Shown: piece by piece, positions 43,647 to 51,743 of the stretch
Layout: every line of letters starts with the position of its first letter
How positions within the stretch are numbered: the first letter of the stretch is position 1
Origin: GWE2-42-39 sp963662895
GTDB taxonomy: Bacteria; Bacteroidota; Bacteroidia; Bacteroidales; Prolixibacteraceae
NCBI GenBank assembly: GCA_963662895.1
Contig: OY759981.1
Span: forward strand, 1,798,001 to 1,862,000
Length of the DNA stretch: 64,000 nt
Reading direction: 5' to 3'
Position numbers and translations under genes: made by a program
Notes under the pieces: model-generated
The model's database searches: none
Told to the model about the DNA's origin: nothing
Seen by the model: only the letters and a program-made list of their open reading frames with translations

Positions 43647-45212
43647 ATGAAAACTATTAAACAGAAACTGGCAACAAGCATCGCCATCATTTTTGTATTC
43701 CTTTCCGGAATATTGCCTGTTATGGCCCAGGAACAAAAGCCAGATGATAATATACTCGAACAGAATATCAGTATTTTTGCTGAAAATGAACCGCTTTCAG
43801 ACGTTATTGAAAAGATATGCGGGTACTTTAACCTCGATTATTCCTACAATTCAAAACTCCTTGAAGGAAAAAACATTAATTTGAATATTTCCAATAAGCC
43901 CATCAGGTATGTTTTAGACAAACTGATGAGAGATTTCTACCTGATTTTTGAAATTGAGGATAACATTCTTATGGTGAGGGATTATGTGCCAATGAAAGAA
44001 AGCATGAAATACGAAGAAAAAATAAGACAAGTAAGTCTGCATACCGGTTTCGTATTTGATAATCCGCGAAAAAAATCGACCTCCATTTCCTTTAAATCTG
44101 CCAGTAACCTGATTATTATCCCGGTTATTATCAACGATTCCGATACCCTGAATTTTATTCTTGATACGGGTGTCCGTTACCCGATTATTACCGAGCTTCC
44201 GTTCGTAAATAAATTAAATCTGAATTATCTTCAGCCGGTTGAAATAAAAGGACTTGGAGAAGGCGAGTCATTGACAGCTTATCGTTCCTCAAATAACCAG
44301 ATCAGCATTGAAGGTTTAGTTGCATACAATCAGGAAATTCAGATGATCATTAACGAAAATTTTCAAATTTCGCATATCCTTGGAATTCCGGTTCATGGCT
44401 TAATCGGTTTTAACCTGTTTAAAGACTATGTGGTTAAAATAGACTATGCCGGGAGTAAAATCACACTGATAAAACCAGAGAAGTACAAATACCGGAAGAG
44501 ACGGAAGGATATCGTGATGCCTCTTTATTTCGAACAAAATAAACCCTATGTGAGAACCAGTATTATGACTGACAAACAAGAGGAAGTCCCGGTTAAATTG
44601 TTAGTCGATACCGGTGCCAGCGATGCTCTTTGGCTTTCGGCTAATTCTGATGAGCGTATCGGGCTGCCCGAAAACTACATAGAAACCTTTCTTGGACGGG
44701 GGCTGAATGGTGATTTGTACGGGAAAAAAGGACGTATCGGGGGAATATGGGTAGGGCCCCTCATCCTTTACGAACCTATTGTGGCATATCCCGAAAATGA
44801 ATTGATCAACCAGTTGATCACGACCAACGACCGAAACGGGACGCTGGGGGCTGAAATCCTGCGAAGGTTTTATGTAACGGTTGATTATCCGAATAAACGA
44901 TTGGTATTAAAACCAACAGGGGATGTAAAAGATAATTTCAATTACAACATGAGCGGAATTGAAGTTACCAATCCCATGCCGGGCTTGCCCATTTTCACGA
45001 TTACCGATGTCCGTAAAAATTCGCCCGCTTATTTTGCAGGGCTGATGGAAAACGATCAAATCCTTGAAATTAACAACAGTAACCATAAATCATTAACTTT
45101 GAATGATATTAATTTGATTTTTCAAAGTAAAGAAGACAAGAAAATAAACATGAAAGTTTTGCGAAACGGCGAAGAATTGAAAACCAGTTTTTACCTGAAA
45201 AAGGTATTTTAA
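43647..45212 (+). CDS. STN + tandem retropepsin-like + PDZ protein
   Basis: Exported protein of 521 residues (signal peptide 1-27). An STN-like domain (about 38-112: EPLSDVIEKICGYFNLDYSY, then KPIRYVLDKLM) is followed by two aspartyl-protease-like halves, each with a DTG motif: ILDTGVRYPII (Asp173) and LLVDTGASDALW (Asp321). Each is followed by a hydrophobic-G flap-like or end strand (HGLIGFNLFKDY; GTLGAEILRRFY). A PDZ domain closes the protein (about 430-521: DVRKNSPAYFAGLMENDQIL). Two half-sites in one chain could form a pepsin-like active site or two homodimeric retropepsin-like sites. STN domains normally sit on TonB receptors, so this may couple a periplasmic or surface protease to FecR signalling. 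It overlaps the next gene by 1 bp. Confidence 0.85.
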   Translation: MKTIKQKLATSIAIIFVFLSGILPVMAQEQKPDDNILEQNISIFAENEPLSDVIEKICGYFNLDYSYNSKLLEGKNINLNISNKPIRYVLDKLMRDFYLIFEIEDNILMVRDYVPMKESMKYEEKIRQVSLHTGFVFDNPRKKSTSISFKSASNLIIIPVIINDSDTLNFILDTGVRYPIITELPFVNKLNLNYLQPVEIKGLGEGESLTAYRSSNNQISIEGLVAYNQEIQMIINENFQISHILGIPVHGLIGFNLFKDYVVKIDYAGSKITLIKPEKYKYRKRRKDIVMPLYFEQNKPYVRTSIMTDKQEEVPVKLLVDTGASDALWLSANSDERIGLPENYIETFLGRGLNGDLYGKKGRIGGIWVGPLILYEPIVAYPENELINQLITTNDRNGTLGAEILRRFYVTVDYPNKRLVLKPTGDVKDNFNYNMSGIEVTNPMPGLPIFTITDVRKNSPAYFAGLMENDQILEINNSNHKSLTLNDINLIFQSKEDKKINMKVLRNGEELKTSFYLKKVF

Positions 45213-46744
45213 TGGGATTTAGATTCCTGATATTATTTATTTCCTTCCTGCTGTCATCGTATTTATACGGGCAACAGGAAGGAAATTTGATTTTACAATC
45301 AGAAATATCTATCCGGCTTACTGATCAGCCGGTTTCGACTGTTCTTGATAGTATTTCCCGGCAAATTGGATATTATTTTTCATATGATCCGGTATTGGTA
45401 CAGGCCAACCGGAAAATCAATGTATCGTTTTCAAAGGTAAGTCTCGAAAAAATTTTGAATGCTATTTTTAAACAACAATTTGTTTACAAGATTTTAAAAG
45501 ATCAGATTATTATCACGAAAGGAAGCAATTTTTCGGGAAATGAGGGAGCGTTGAGAAACCCGGAAGATGATTTTTTGTTGCTTTCCGGGAAAGTTATTGA
45601 TTTAGATAACAATTCACCTATCCCCTATGCCAGTGTTTCCATTTGGAACAGGCCTGTCGGCACTATTTCTAATTCGGATGGTGAATTTGATTTGAAGATA
45701 CTGGATGAACAAAAGGACGACACCCTGATTTTTTCATGCGTTGGTTATCAGAAATATTTTCTCCCTGTCCGTGATTTTGAATTTGAAAAAAACAGCATTT
45801 ATTTACGCCCCGTATCTATACGTATTAAAGAAATAAAGGTAAAAGCCATTGAAGCACGTGAAATAGTCCGGAAAATGTTTTTGAAGATAGCTGTAAACTA
45901 TCCGGACGAATCTTTTCTGATGACCTCCTTTTACCGTGAAACCCTTCGGCAGGACGACAAATATATGAATGTTTCCGAAGCGGTTATGGATATATTGAAA
46001 ACTTCATATGTAAACGACTCCAGAGGGGACCGTACCCGGTTTGTAAAGGGAAGAAAAAACAATCAGGAATTACTCTTTAAATGGGTTGACTTTAAAATAC
46101 AGGGAGGCCCTTATTACATTACTTTGCTCGATATTGTAAAAACCCGGGAGACATTTCTTGAGCCTAAATTTTTAAATCAATACAAATACGAAATTGACGA
46201 AGTTATTTTTTACCGTGACCGGCCTACTTATGTTATTACTTTTAAGCCAGTGATGAAATCTGACGATTCGGCTTACCAGGGGAAACTTTATATCGACCGG
46301 GAAACACTTGCTCTTGTACAGGCAAATTTCGAACTCTCCAAATCAGGGTTAAAAAGTGCACGGAAATTAATGATTAAAAAGAAACCCAGGGGGTTTAAAG
46401 TGCGCCCCGAAGAGGTAAGTTACCAGGTTACCTATAAACTAGACCACGGTAAATGGTTTTTCAATACCGCCAGGGCTCATATCCTTTTTAAGGTCAGGAG
46501 CAGGAACGATAAAATAAATTCGATATATACAAGTACCTCTGATTTGCTAATCACTGATTATACAAAAACCGATCTTAAACGTTTTAAACGTTCAGAAACT
46601 TTTCATCCGGGTGATATTTTTACAGAGATTATTACAGATTTCGATGAAAAATTTTGGGGACAATACAACATTATTAAACCGGATGAAGATCTGAGAAAAG
46701 CAATCCAGCCTCGTCCGGATAAACTTAGGTCTGAGGTTCAATGA
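45212..46744 (+). CDS. STN + carboxypeptidase-regulatory-domain protein
   Basis: Exported protein of 510 residues (signal peptide about 1-20, LILFISFLLSSYLYG). Its STN domain is at about 30-105 (TDQPVSTVLDSISRQIGYYF, VSLEKILNAIFKQQF). A CarboxypepD_reg-like sandwich follows at about 123-205 (SGKVIDLDNNSPIPYASVS). The C-terminal 300 residues are a beta-rich domain (YVITFKPVMKS, YQGKLYIDRETLALVQANFE, KPRGFKVRPEEVSYQVTYK) seen in uncharacterised Bacteroidota proteins. It resembles the front end of a TonB receptor but has no plug or barrel. It is translationally linked to the protease-like gene upstream and is followed by a broken plug-like gene. Confidence 0.83.
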   Translation: MGFRFLILFISFLLSSYLYGQQEGNLILQSEISIRLTDQPVSTVLDSISRQIGYYFSYDPVLVQANRKINVSFSKVSLEKILNAIFKQQFVYKILKDQIIITKGSNFSGNEGALRNPEDDFLLLSGKVIDLDNNSPIPYASVSIWNRPVGTISNSDGEFDLKILDEQKDDTLIFSCVGYQKYFLPVRDFEFEKNSIYLRPVSIRIKEIKVKAIEAREIVRKMFLKIAVNYPDESFLMTSFYRETLRQDDKYMNVSEAVMDILKTSYVNDSRGDRTRFVKGRKNNQELLFKWVDFKIQGGPYYITLLDIVKTRETFLEPKFLNQYKYEIDEVIFYRDRPTYVITFKPVMKSDDSAYQGKLYIDRETLALVQANFELSKSGLKSARKLMIKKKPRGFKVRPEEVSYQVTYKLDHGKWFFNTARAHILFKVRSRNDKINSIYTSTSDLLITDYTKTDLKRFKRSETFHPGDIFTEIITDFDEKFWGQYNIIKPDEDLRKAIQPRPDKLRSEVQ

Positions 46745-46765
46745 ATAAAACTTACCTTGCTGAAA

Positions 46766-47534
46766 ATGAAACCAATTTTAATGTTATTTGCTGCCATTCT
46801 TGCTGTTGCCGCCCATGCACAGCCAGCCAGCCCGGTTCAGAAAATAACCGGCCAGCTTGGTTTATATTTAATCAGATAATTGACCCGGTTAAAACGATTC
46901 GCAAAGGGTTTGGTTTTTTCCCTCTGATGCCTTCTGAAAATGCCAGGTATCGGCTGCATATTACCAGCGATGTAGGCAAAGGGCAACAATTTTCCCTTCC
47001 TTCAGTTAACTCCACGGGATTGTCTTTTTCTGTATGGAAGGTAATAAAATCATTTTCCCCGGCGGACGTAATTCGTTAAATGCACAGGGGGGTGCCTTAA
47101 TCGTTATTGACGGACAGCAAATGGGAGAAGATTGTTCTGTTCTGAACAATATCAATCCCCACGATGTAGATGAAATAAAAGTATCGACCAGCCCTATGGA
47201 TATACAGAGGTATACAGGCTTAAACTCAGTCGGGCTTATAGAAATAACCACAAAAAAATGGATATCTCCCGAACCGGAACAAACAGAAGAAGATGAAGAT
47301 ACGGTACTTTATGACGGTGATTACCGGATACCCAGGGGATTTCCAGTGCCTGATAAGAAGGAATTAAGAACAACAAGCTATTGGAACGGCCGGCTTATAG
47401 TGGACAAATCAGGAAAAACATCACTGGAAATTCCAGGCGCCAATGTGATATCTGATTTTGTAATTAACGTTGAGGGAGTAGACAGTAATGGCCGGTTTAG
47501 GCATGCGACCAAACTAATAAAAGTAACAGAATAG
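46766..47534 (+). pseudogene. Frameshifted plug / macroglobulin-like exported protein
   Basis: Three consecutive segments lie in three frames. A signal peptide from the ATG at 46766 (LMLFAAILAVAAHA) continues to TAA near 46877. A strand-rich segment follows in the next frame (DPVKTIRKGFGFFPLMPSE, QQFSLPSVNSTGLSFSV) to 47079. A TonB-plug-like segment (ALIVIDGQQMGEDCSVL, NSVGLIEITTKK) and a closing beta-domain (TTSYWNGRLIVDKSGK, VINVEGVDSNGRF) then run to 47534. Intact relatives that join macroglobulin-like domains, a plug and such a C-terminal domain are several hundred residues longer. I infer a decayed gene with internal deletions and two frameshifts. Sequencing errors could explain the shifts but not the short length. 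Confidence 0.7.
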
Positions 47535-47597
47535 CCTCGTGTCAGGAGTAACAGGAAAGAGGAATAATTCAAAATAGATTTACTGTTATGAAGTTCA

Positions 47598-48098
47598 TTA
47601 TAACAGGAGAAGGATTTTTTCAAGCCATTCGGCATCCACTTTGTCAAACGAAGCCAGTTCCCTGCTATCGATATCCAGCACTCCCGTGATTTCCCCGGCA
47701 TGATTCCGTAGAGGAATTACGATTTCAGATTTCGAACGTGAATCGCAGGCGATATGACCGGGAAATTCTTCCACGTTCGCAACTACCAGCGTTTTTCCCT
47801 GGTTGATCGCGGCCCAGCAAATGCCTTTGTTTTTTGCCAGTACCTGACAGGCCAACGATCCCTGATACATTTCAACAGTCAGTTCTTCATTGTCAATCAT
47901 GTAAAAGCCGGTCCAAAAAAAATACTCCATTTTGTGGTGTAATACAGCAATGATGGTTGCTTTCCGTGCCAGTTGATTATTGGTTTTTTTTAGCAATGAT
48001 GTCAACTGTTCGTATATTCGTCCGTAGCGGGCAGCCTTCCTTTGGGGCTCCATGTATACTGATTTTTCAGGATTTCCCAGATAGGTGAGATTTTTCAT
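47598..48098 (-). CDS. msrC: Free methionine-(R)-sulfoxide reductase (GAF domain)
   Basis: Single GAF-domain protein of 166 residues. The three cysteines of fRMsr enzymes are present in context: LACQVL, KGICWAAI and GHIACDSRSKSEIVIPL, the last being the family signature. It reduces free methionine-R-sulfoxide with thioredoxin and helps repair oxidative damage in the cytoplasm. Full length. It lies 9 bp after the sirtuin gene on the same strand, so the two probably form an operon. Confidence 0.9.
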   Translation of the reverse strand: MKNLTYLGNPEKSVYMEPQRKAARYGRIYEQLTSLLKKTNNQLARKATIIAVLHHKMEYFFWTGFYMIDNEELTVEMYQGSLACQVLAKNKGICWAAINQGKTLVVANVEEFPGHIACDSRSKSEIVIPLRNHAGEITGVLDIDSRELASFDKVDAEWLEKILLLL

Positions 48099-48107
48099 TT
48101 TGAATTC

Positions 48108-48809
48108 TTATTTGTTATTGAGGCCTTTTTGCTGAAACAATTTTTCTTTTAGAATTGCCACACCTTTGTTTGCTTTTTCTTCGATAAAAATCACATTTTT
48201 TGACATTACGGGAGGTCTTTCCGGATCGATCACGAAAACCGGGATGCGGGGCCTGGTATAATAAAGTAACCCTGCTGCCGGATATACATTCAACGAAGTG
48301 CCGATCACTACAAAGATATCGGCCTTTTCAACAATGGGGATGGCGTCTTCCATCGCCGGCACTGCTTCACCAAACCATACAATATGCGGACGGAGCTGAC
48401 TCCCTTTTTCACATTTATCGCCAAATTTCAGTTCCCAGCCGTCAATGTCGTATATCAGCGAAGGGTCTACCTGGCTGCGGGCCTTTTTCAGTTCTCCATG
48501 CAAATGCAGAACTTTCGAACTGCCTGCCCGTTCGTGCAGGTCGTCTACATTCTGGGTGATAATATTCACCTCAAAATCCTTTTCCAGTTCGGCCAGGCCC
48601 AGGTGTCCGGCATTGGGTTTACTTTGGTATAACTGTTTACGGCGGTCGTTATAAAATTTCATTACCACTTCGGGGTTCCGTTTCCAGGCTTCCGGAGTAG
48701 CCACTTCCGACACATCGTATTCTTCCCAAAGCCCGCCCATATCGCGGAATGTCCGGATACCACTTTCCTGGCTCATCCCGGACCCACTTAATACTACCAG
48801 CTTTTTCAT
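48108..48809 (-). CDS. cobB: Sirtuin NAD-dependent protein deacylase lacking the zinc cysteines
   Basis: Sirtuin of 233 residues with the NAD-binding start VVLSGSGMSQESGIRTFRD, the TQNVDDLHERAGS block, the catalytic histidine in LHLHGEL and the SIRT5/CobB-type Tyr/Arg pair (KFYNDRRKQ). That pair favours negatively charged acyl groups such as succinyl. In CobB four cysteines between HGEL and LRPHVVWFGE hold a structural zinc. Here the region (ARSQVDPSLIYDIDGWELKF, then GDKCEKG) has only one cysteine, so the zinc site is gone. This is a known variant group in Bacteroidota. The acyl specificity is inferred from the motif. Confidence 0.92.
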   Translation of the reverse strand: MKKLVVLSGSGMSQESGIRTFRDMGGLWEEYDVSEVATPEAWKRNPEVVMKFYNDRRKQLYQSKPNAGHLGLAELEKDFEVNIITQNVDDLHERAGSSKVLHLHGELKKARSQVDPSLIYDIDGWELKFGDKCEKGSQLRPHIVWFGEAVPAMEDAIPIVEKADIFVVIGTSLNVYPAAGLLYYTRPRIPVFVIDPERPPVMSKNVIFIEEKANKGVAILKEKLFQQKGLNNK

Positions 48810-48937
48810 TTTCCCAGTTTACTGTATAAAGGTAATTTGAAAATCCAATGTTTACAAGCAAATGAAAGGAGATCGCTGATGCCTTTTTGAGTTTTTTCCT
48901 TACCTTCACTGTGCCTTAGTTTTTAAATATTGAAATA

Positions 48938-49420
48938 ATGATAAGCAAACTGCACCGGGTAAAAACCCTTTGTTTTGTTTTCGATGCTGAAAACGACCTC
49001 ATCCTTATTCAGCAATATGGTACAGGAAAATATGCCCGCCTGCATTCGGGGATCGGTTCAGATTGTGAATTTGCAGAAAACCCTGCCGTTTCGTGCCGTG
49101 AAAAACTAACCAGGAAGTCGGGGATTGAAATTGCCGGCTTAAAGTTGAGGGGAATCATTAAAACGGTGGATTTGGACGAAGAAGAGGCAGATATTTTTTT
49201 CGTTTACGAGGCTGAATACGTGCATGGAAATTTGTGTCAGAATGCCAAAGGCCGCCTGAAATGGGTAGAGGTATTGAACCTTTTCAACCTGAAGTATGTG
49301 CCCTTTGTCCGGGAAATCATCAGTCTGTTGCTCGACGGGGAAAGTTTTTTTGAAGCCTTTTTCGAACTGGACGAAAAAGGCGGGATTGCCAATCAGCAAA
49401 TCCATACGAAATACGAATGA
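48938..49420 (+). CDS. Nudix-like protein with degenerate Nudix box
   Basis: A 160-residue protein with a Nudix-like strand order (VKTLCFVFDAENDLILIQQ, then a loop, REKLTRKSGIEI, and IFFVYEAEY). The Nudix box consensus GxxxxxExxxxAxxREExxEExG is eroded. REKLTRKSG replaces REELxEExG, removing two metal-binding glutamates. It may bind a nucleotide-like ligand without hydrolysing it. It is divergent from the sirtuin gene (128 bp) and has no strong promoter match. Confidence 0.7.
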   Translation: MISKLHRVKTLCFVFDAENDLILIQQYGTGKYARLHSGIGSDCEFAENPAVSCREKLTRKSGIEIAGLKLRGIIKTVDLDEEEADIFFVYEAEYVHGNLCQNAKGRLKWVEVLNLFNLKYVPFVREIISLLLDGESFFEAFFELDEKGGIANQQIHTKYE

Positions 49421-49585
49421 ACCCATTTTAAAAAAGGGAAACTATTTTTAGAATCAATTGGCCGAAGGTTTGTAATGAATAGCAGGCTAATAAATTGTAA
49501 TAGTATAACCGTTTTCTTTTTTCCACAAAGGATTGTTTCTTTTGTCTTTGCTTTTCCCTGTGCCTTTTCCTTCCATCCTTTTTTC

Positions 49586-49593
49586 TATTTTTG
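49586..49593 (+). promoter_or_regulatory. Candidate -7 promoter of dnaG at leaderless distance
   Basis: TATTTTTG matches TAnnTTTG and ends 5 bp before the dnaG ATG at 49599. A TTTG is too far upstream for a normal -33 box. If used, transcription would begin at or next to the start codon. Confidence 0.45.
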
Positions 49594-49598
49594 TACCG

Positions 49599-51548
49599 AT
49601 GATCGACCAGGCAACCATAGAACGGATACTTGATGTAGCGGAGATCACCGACGTGATCTCCGAATTTGTAACTCTCAAACGGAGAGGTGTTAACATGCTA
49701 GGGTTGTGTCCTTTCCATAACGAGAAAACTCCATCGTTTACGGTTTCGCCAGCCAAGGGCATTTTTAAATGTTTCGGTTGCGGGAAAGGAGGCAACGTGG
49801 TCAATTTCATTATGGAGCACGAACAGTTGAGCTACCCCGAAGCCCTGCGATGGCTGGCAAAGAAGTATCATATCGAGATTGAGGAGAAAGAAGAGACTGC
49901 CGAGGAGAAACAGCTAAAAGACGAGCGCGAGAGTATGATGATCGTCTCCGATTTTGCAAAAAAATATTTTCACCGTTATTTGCTTAAGGAAAACGAAGGG
50001 CGTGCTATCGGACTTAGTTATTTGAAGGAAAGGGGAATAGGCGATGATATTATAAAAAATTTTGAACTGGGTTTTTGTCCTGATGGCAAAGACGTGTTCA
50101 CACAGGCCGCCCAGAGGGAAGGTTATAAAATGGACTTCCTCGAAAAGACAGGCCTTACTGTCCGTCGTGACAACTGGGTGGCCGACCGTTTTGCCGGCCG
50201 GGTTATGTTTCCGATTCATAATGTGGCCGGCCGGGTCATTGCTTTTGGCGGACGTATTTTGAAAGATGATAAAAAATCGGCTAAATACCTCAATTCACCC
50301 GAGTCGGAGATTTATCACAAAAGCCGTGTTTTGTACGGTATTTTTCAGGCAAAACGGGAAATTATCCGGCTTGATAAATGTTATCTGGTAGAAGGTTATA
50401 CCGATGTGCTTTCGCTTCACCATGCCGGTATCGAAAATGTAGTAGCTTCGTCGGGAACAGCGCTTACTCCTGACCAAATAAGGCTGATCAAACGTTTTAC
50501 TCCGAACGTGACTATTATTTACGACGGCGACGAGGCCGGTATCAAGGCGTCGCTGCGCGGGATCGACCTGGTACTGGAAGAGGGGATTAATGTAAAGGTG
50601 CTTTTATTACCCGAAGGCGAAGACCCTGATAGTTTCGCCCGCTCGATGAGTGCCTCGCAATTGGCGGAATATATCAAGGCCAACGAGACCGACTTCATTA
50701 AGTTTAAAACCCGTTTGTTGCTCGGCAGCACCGAAAATGACCCGGTTTCGAGGGCACGCCTGATTAGTGATATTGTGCGTTCTATAGCCATGATCCCCGA
50801 TGCCATTACCCGTTCAGTCTATATTAAGGAGTGCAGCCGCCTGCTCGATATTCAGGAAAGTGTTTTGTATACCGAGATACGGAAAATTTTGCAGAAGGAA
50901 AGCCAGGATTTGCAGCGTAAGGAAATCCGGGAACAGATGAAAGTACGGCAGGCCCCGGCACCAGCTCCTGAAAGACCGGTTGCTGTCAACCCTTTTGAAA
51001 TTGAGGAACGGGAAATACTGCGTATTCTGCTGAAATATTTCGGATGTGAAATTTTTGAGGTAGAAGGCGAGTCTCCGAACGAAACTATAACTTTAACGGT
51101 AGGTCAGTATATTCTTGGCGAACTGGATACCGACGGGCTGAGATCGGCTAACCCGGAGATCAACCGGATGCTGGATATTTTCAGGGAAAACGCCGAAAAT
51201 AAGGATTTCGATCCGGTACGATTTTTTATCAATTATCCGGAAGCTGGTTTGAGCAGGATGGCCAGTGACCTGCTGGCCGAAAAATACGTGGAAAGCAAAC
51301 GCTGGGGAAAAAGCGGCGCTTTTGTTGAGGCTGAATCCGACATTCTCGATCTGTTGGTTCCGCGTTTTATTGAAGAATATAAGCTCAAGAAGGTGAAGGT
51401 AATGCTTAAGCAAATTGAAACAGAAATACAGCAGGCCAGCACTGAAAATGATTTTGAAAAGATTATGGATTTGCAGAACCAATACATCAATCTGAAAAAA
51501 GTCGGAAAATACCTTTCTGAGCAATTGGGTTTCAGGACGATTAATTAA
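49599..51548 (+). CDS. dnaG: DNA primase
   Basis: Primase of 649 residues that makes RNA primers for replication. It has the CHC2 zinc finger (LCPFHNEKTPSF, FKCFGCGKGG), the catalytic core and the TOPRIM domain (VEGYTDVLSLHHAG, IYDGDEAGIKASLRG), followed by the C-terminal helicase-binding region. The start at 49599 (MIDQATIERILDVAEI) is the conserved N-terminus. The 22 codons upstream encode a hydrophobic leader not found in primases. The 3' end of the gene lies inside the left copy of a direct repeat, so this stretch is duplicated about 2 kb downstream. Confidence 0.97.
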   Translation: MIDQATIERILDVAEITDVISEFVTLKRRGVNMLGLCPFHNEKTPSFTVSPAKGIFKCFGCGKGGNVVNFIMEHEQLSYPEALRWLAKKYHIEIEEKEETAEEKQLKDERESMMIVSDFAKKYFHRYLLKENEGRAIGLSYLKERGIGDDIIKNFELGFCPDGKDVFTQAAQREGYKMDFLEKTGLTVRRDNWVADRFAGRVMFPIHNVAGRVIAFGGRILKDDKKSAKYLNSPESEIYHKSRVLYGIFQAKREIIRLDKCYLVEGYTDVLSLHHAGIENVVASSGTALTPDQIRLIKRFTPNVTIIYDGDEAGIKASLRGIDLVLEEGINVKVLLLPEGEDPDSFARSMSASQLAEYIKANETDFIKFKTRLLLGSTENDPVSRARLISDIVRSIAMIPDAITRSVYIKECSRLLDIQESVLYTEIRKILQKESQDLQRKEIREQMKVRQAPAPAPERPVAVNPFEIEEREILRILLKYFGCEIFEVEGESPNETITLTVGQYILGELDTDGLRSANPEINRMLDIFRENAENKDFDPVRFFINYPEAGLSRMASDLLAEKYVESKRWGKSGAFVEAESDILDLLVPRFIEEYKLKKVKVMLKQIETEIQQASTENDFEKIMDLQNQYINLKKVGKYLSEQLGFRTIN

Positions 51549-51646
51549 TTCCATTATTTTTGTTACAGCTTTTCTGTTACAGAATTTTTGTAATACCTTA
51601 TATTGAAAATTTCAATCAATAATAAATGAGAACTCATTTTATCCAC
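51531..51646. repeat. Left copy of ~105-115 bp direct repeat flanking the AlbA cassette
   Basis: It runs from the last dnaG codons (TTCAGGACGATTAATTAATT) through a TATTTTTG -7 motif (51555-51562) to ATGAGAACTCATTTTATCCAC. The right copy is at 53519-53622. The left copy has a 14-bp extra stretch (CTTTTCTGTTACAG) and a decayed start of the PPOX-family gene, which here stops after nine codons (MRTHFIHES). Weak similarity to that gene continues to about 51672. Confidence 0.88.
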
Positions 51647-51743
51647 GAATCATAGAAGCCTGTAAAACCTTTTGGCAACAAGCCGAGAAATGAAACGACA
51701 AAAAAGGGGAAGTGAATTTTTGCTACATAAAAAATAAAAATTT

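Noticed and set aside
46741..47079. Separate 112-codon cysteine-rich protein starting at 46741
   Set aside because: The start overlaps the previous stop in a different frame from the clear signal peptide at 46766. The first 30 codons look like out-of-frame reading of that signal peptide.
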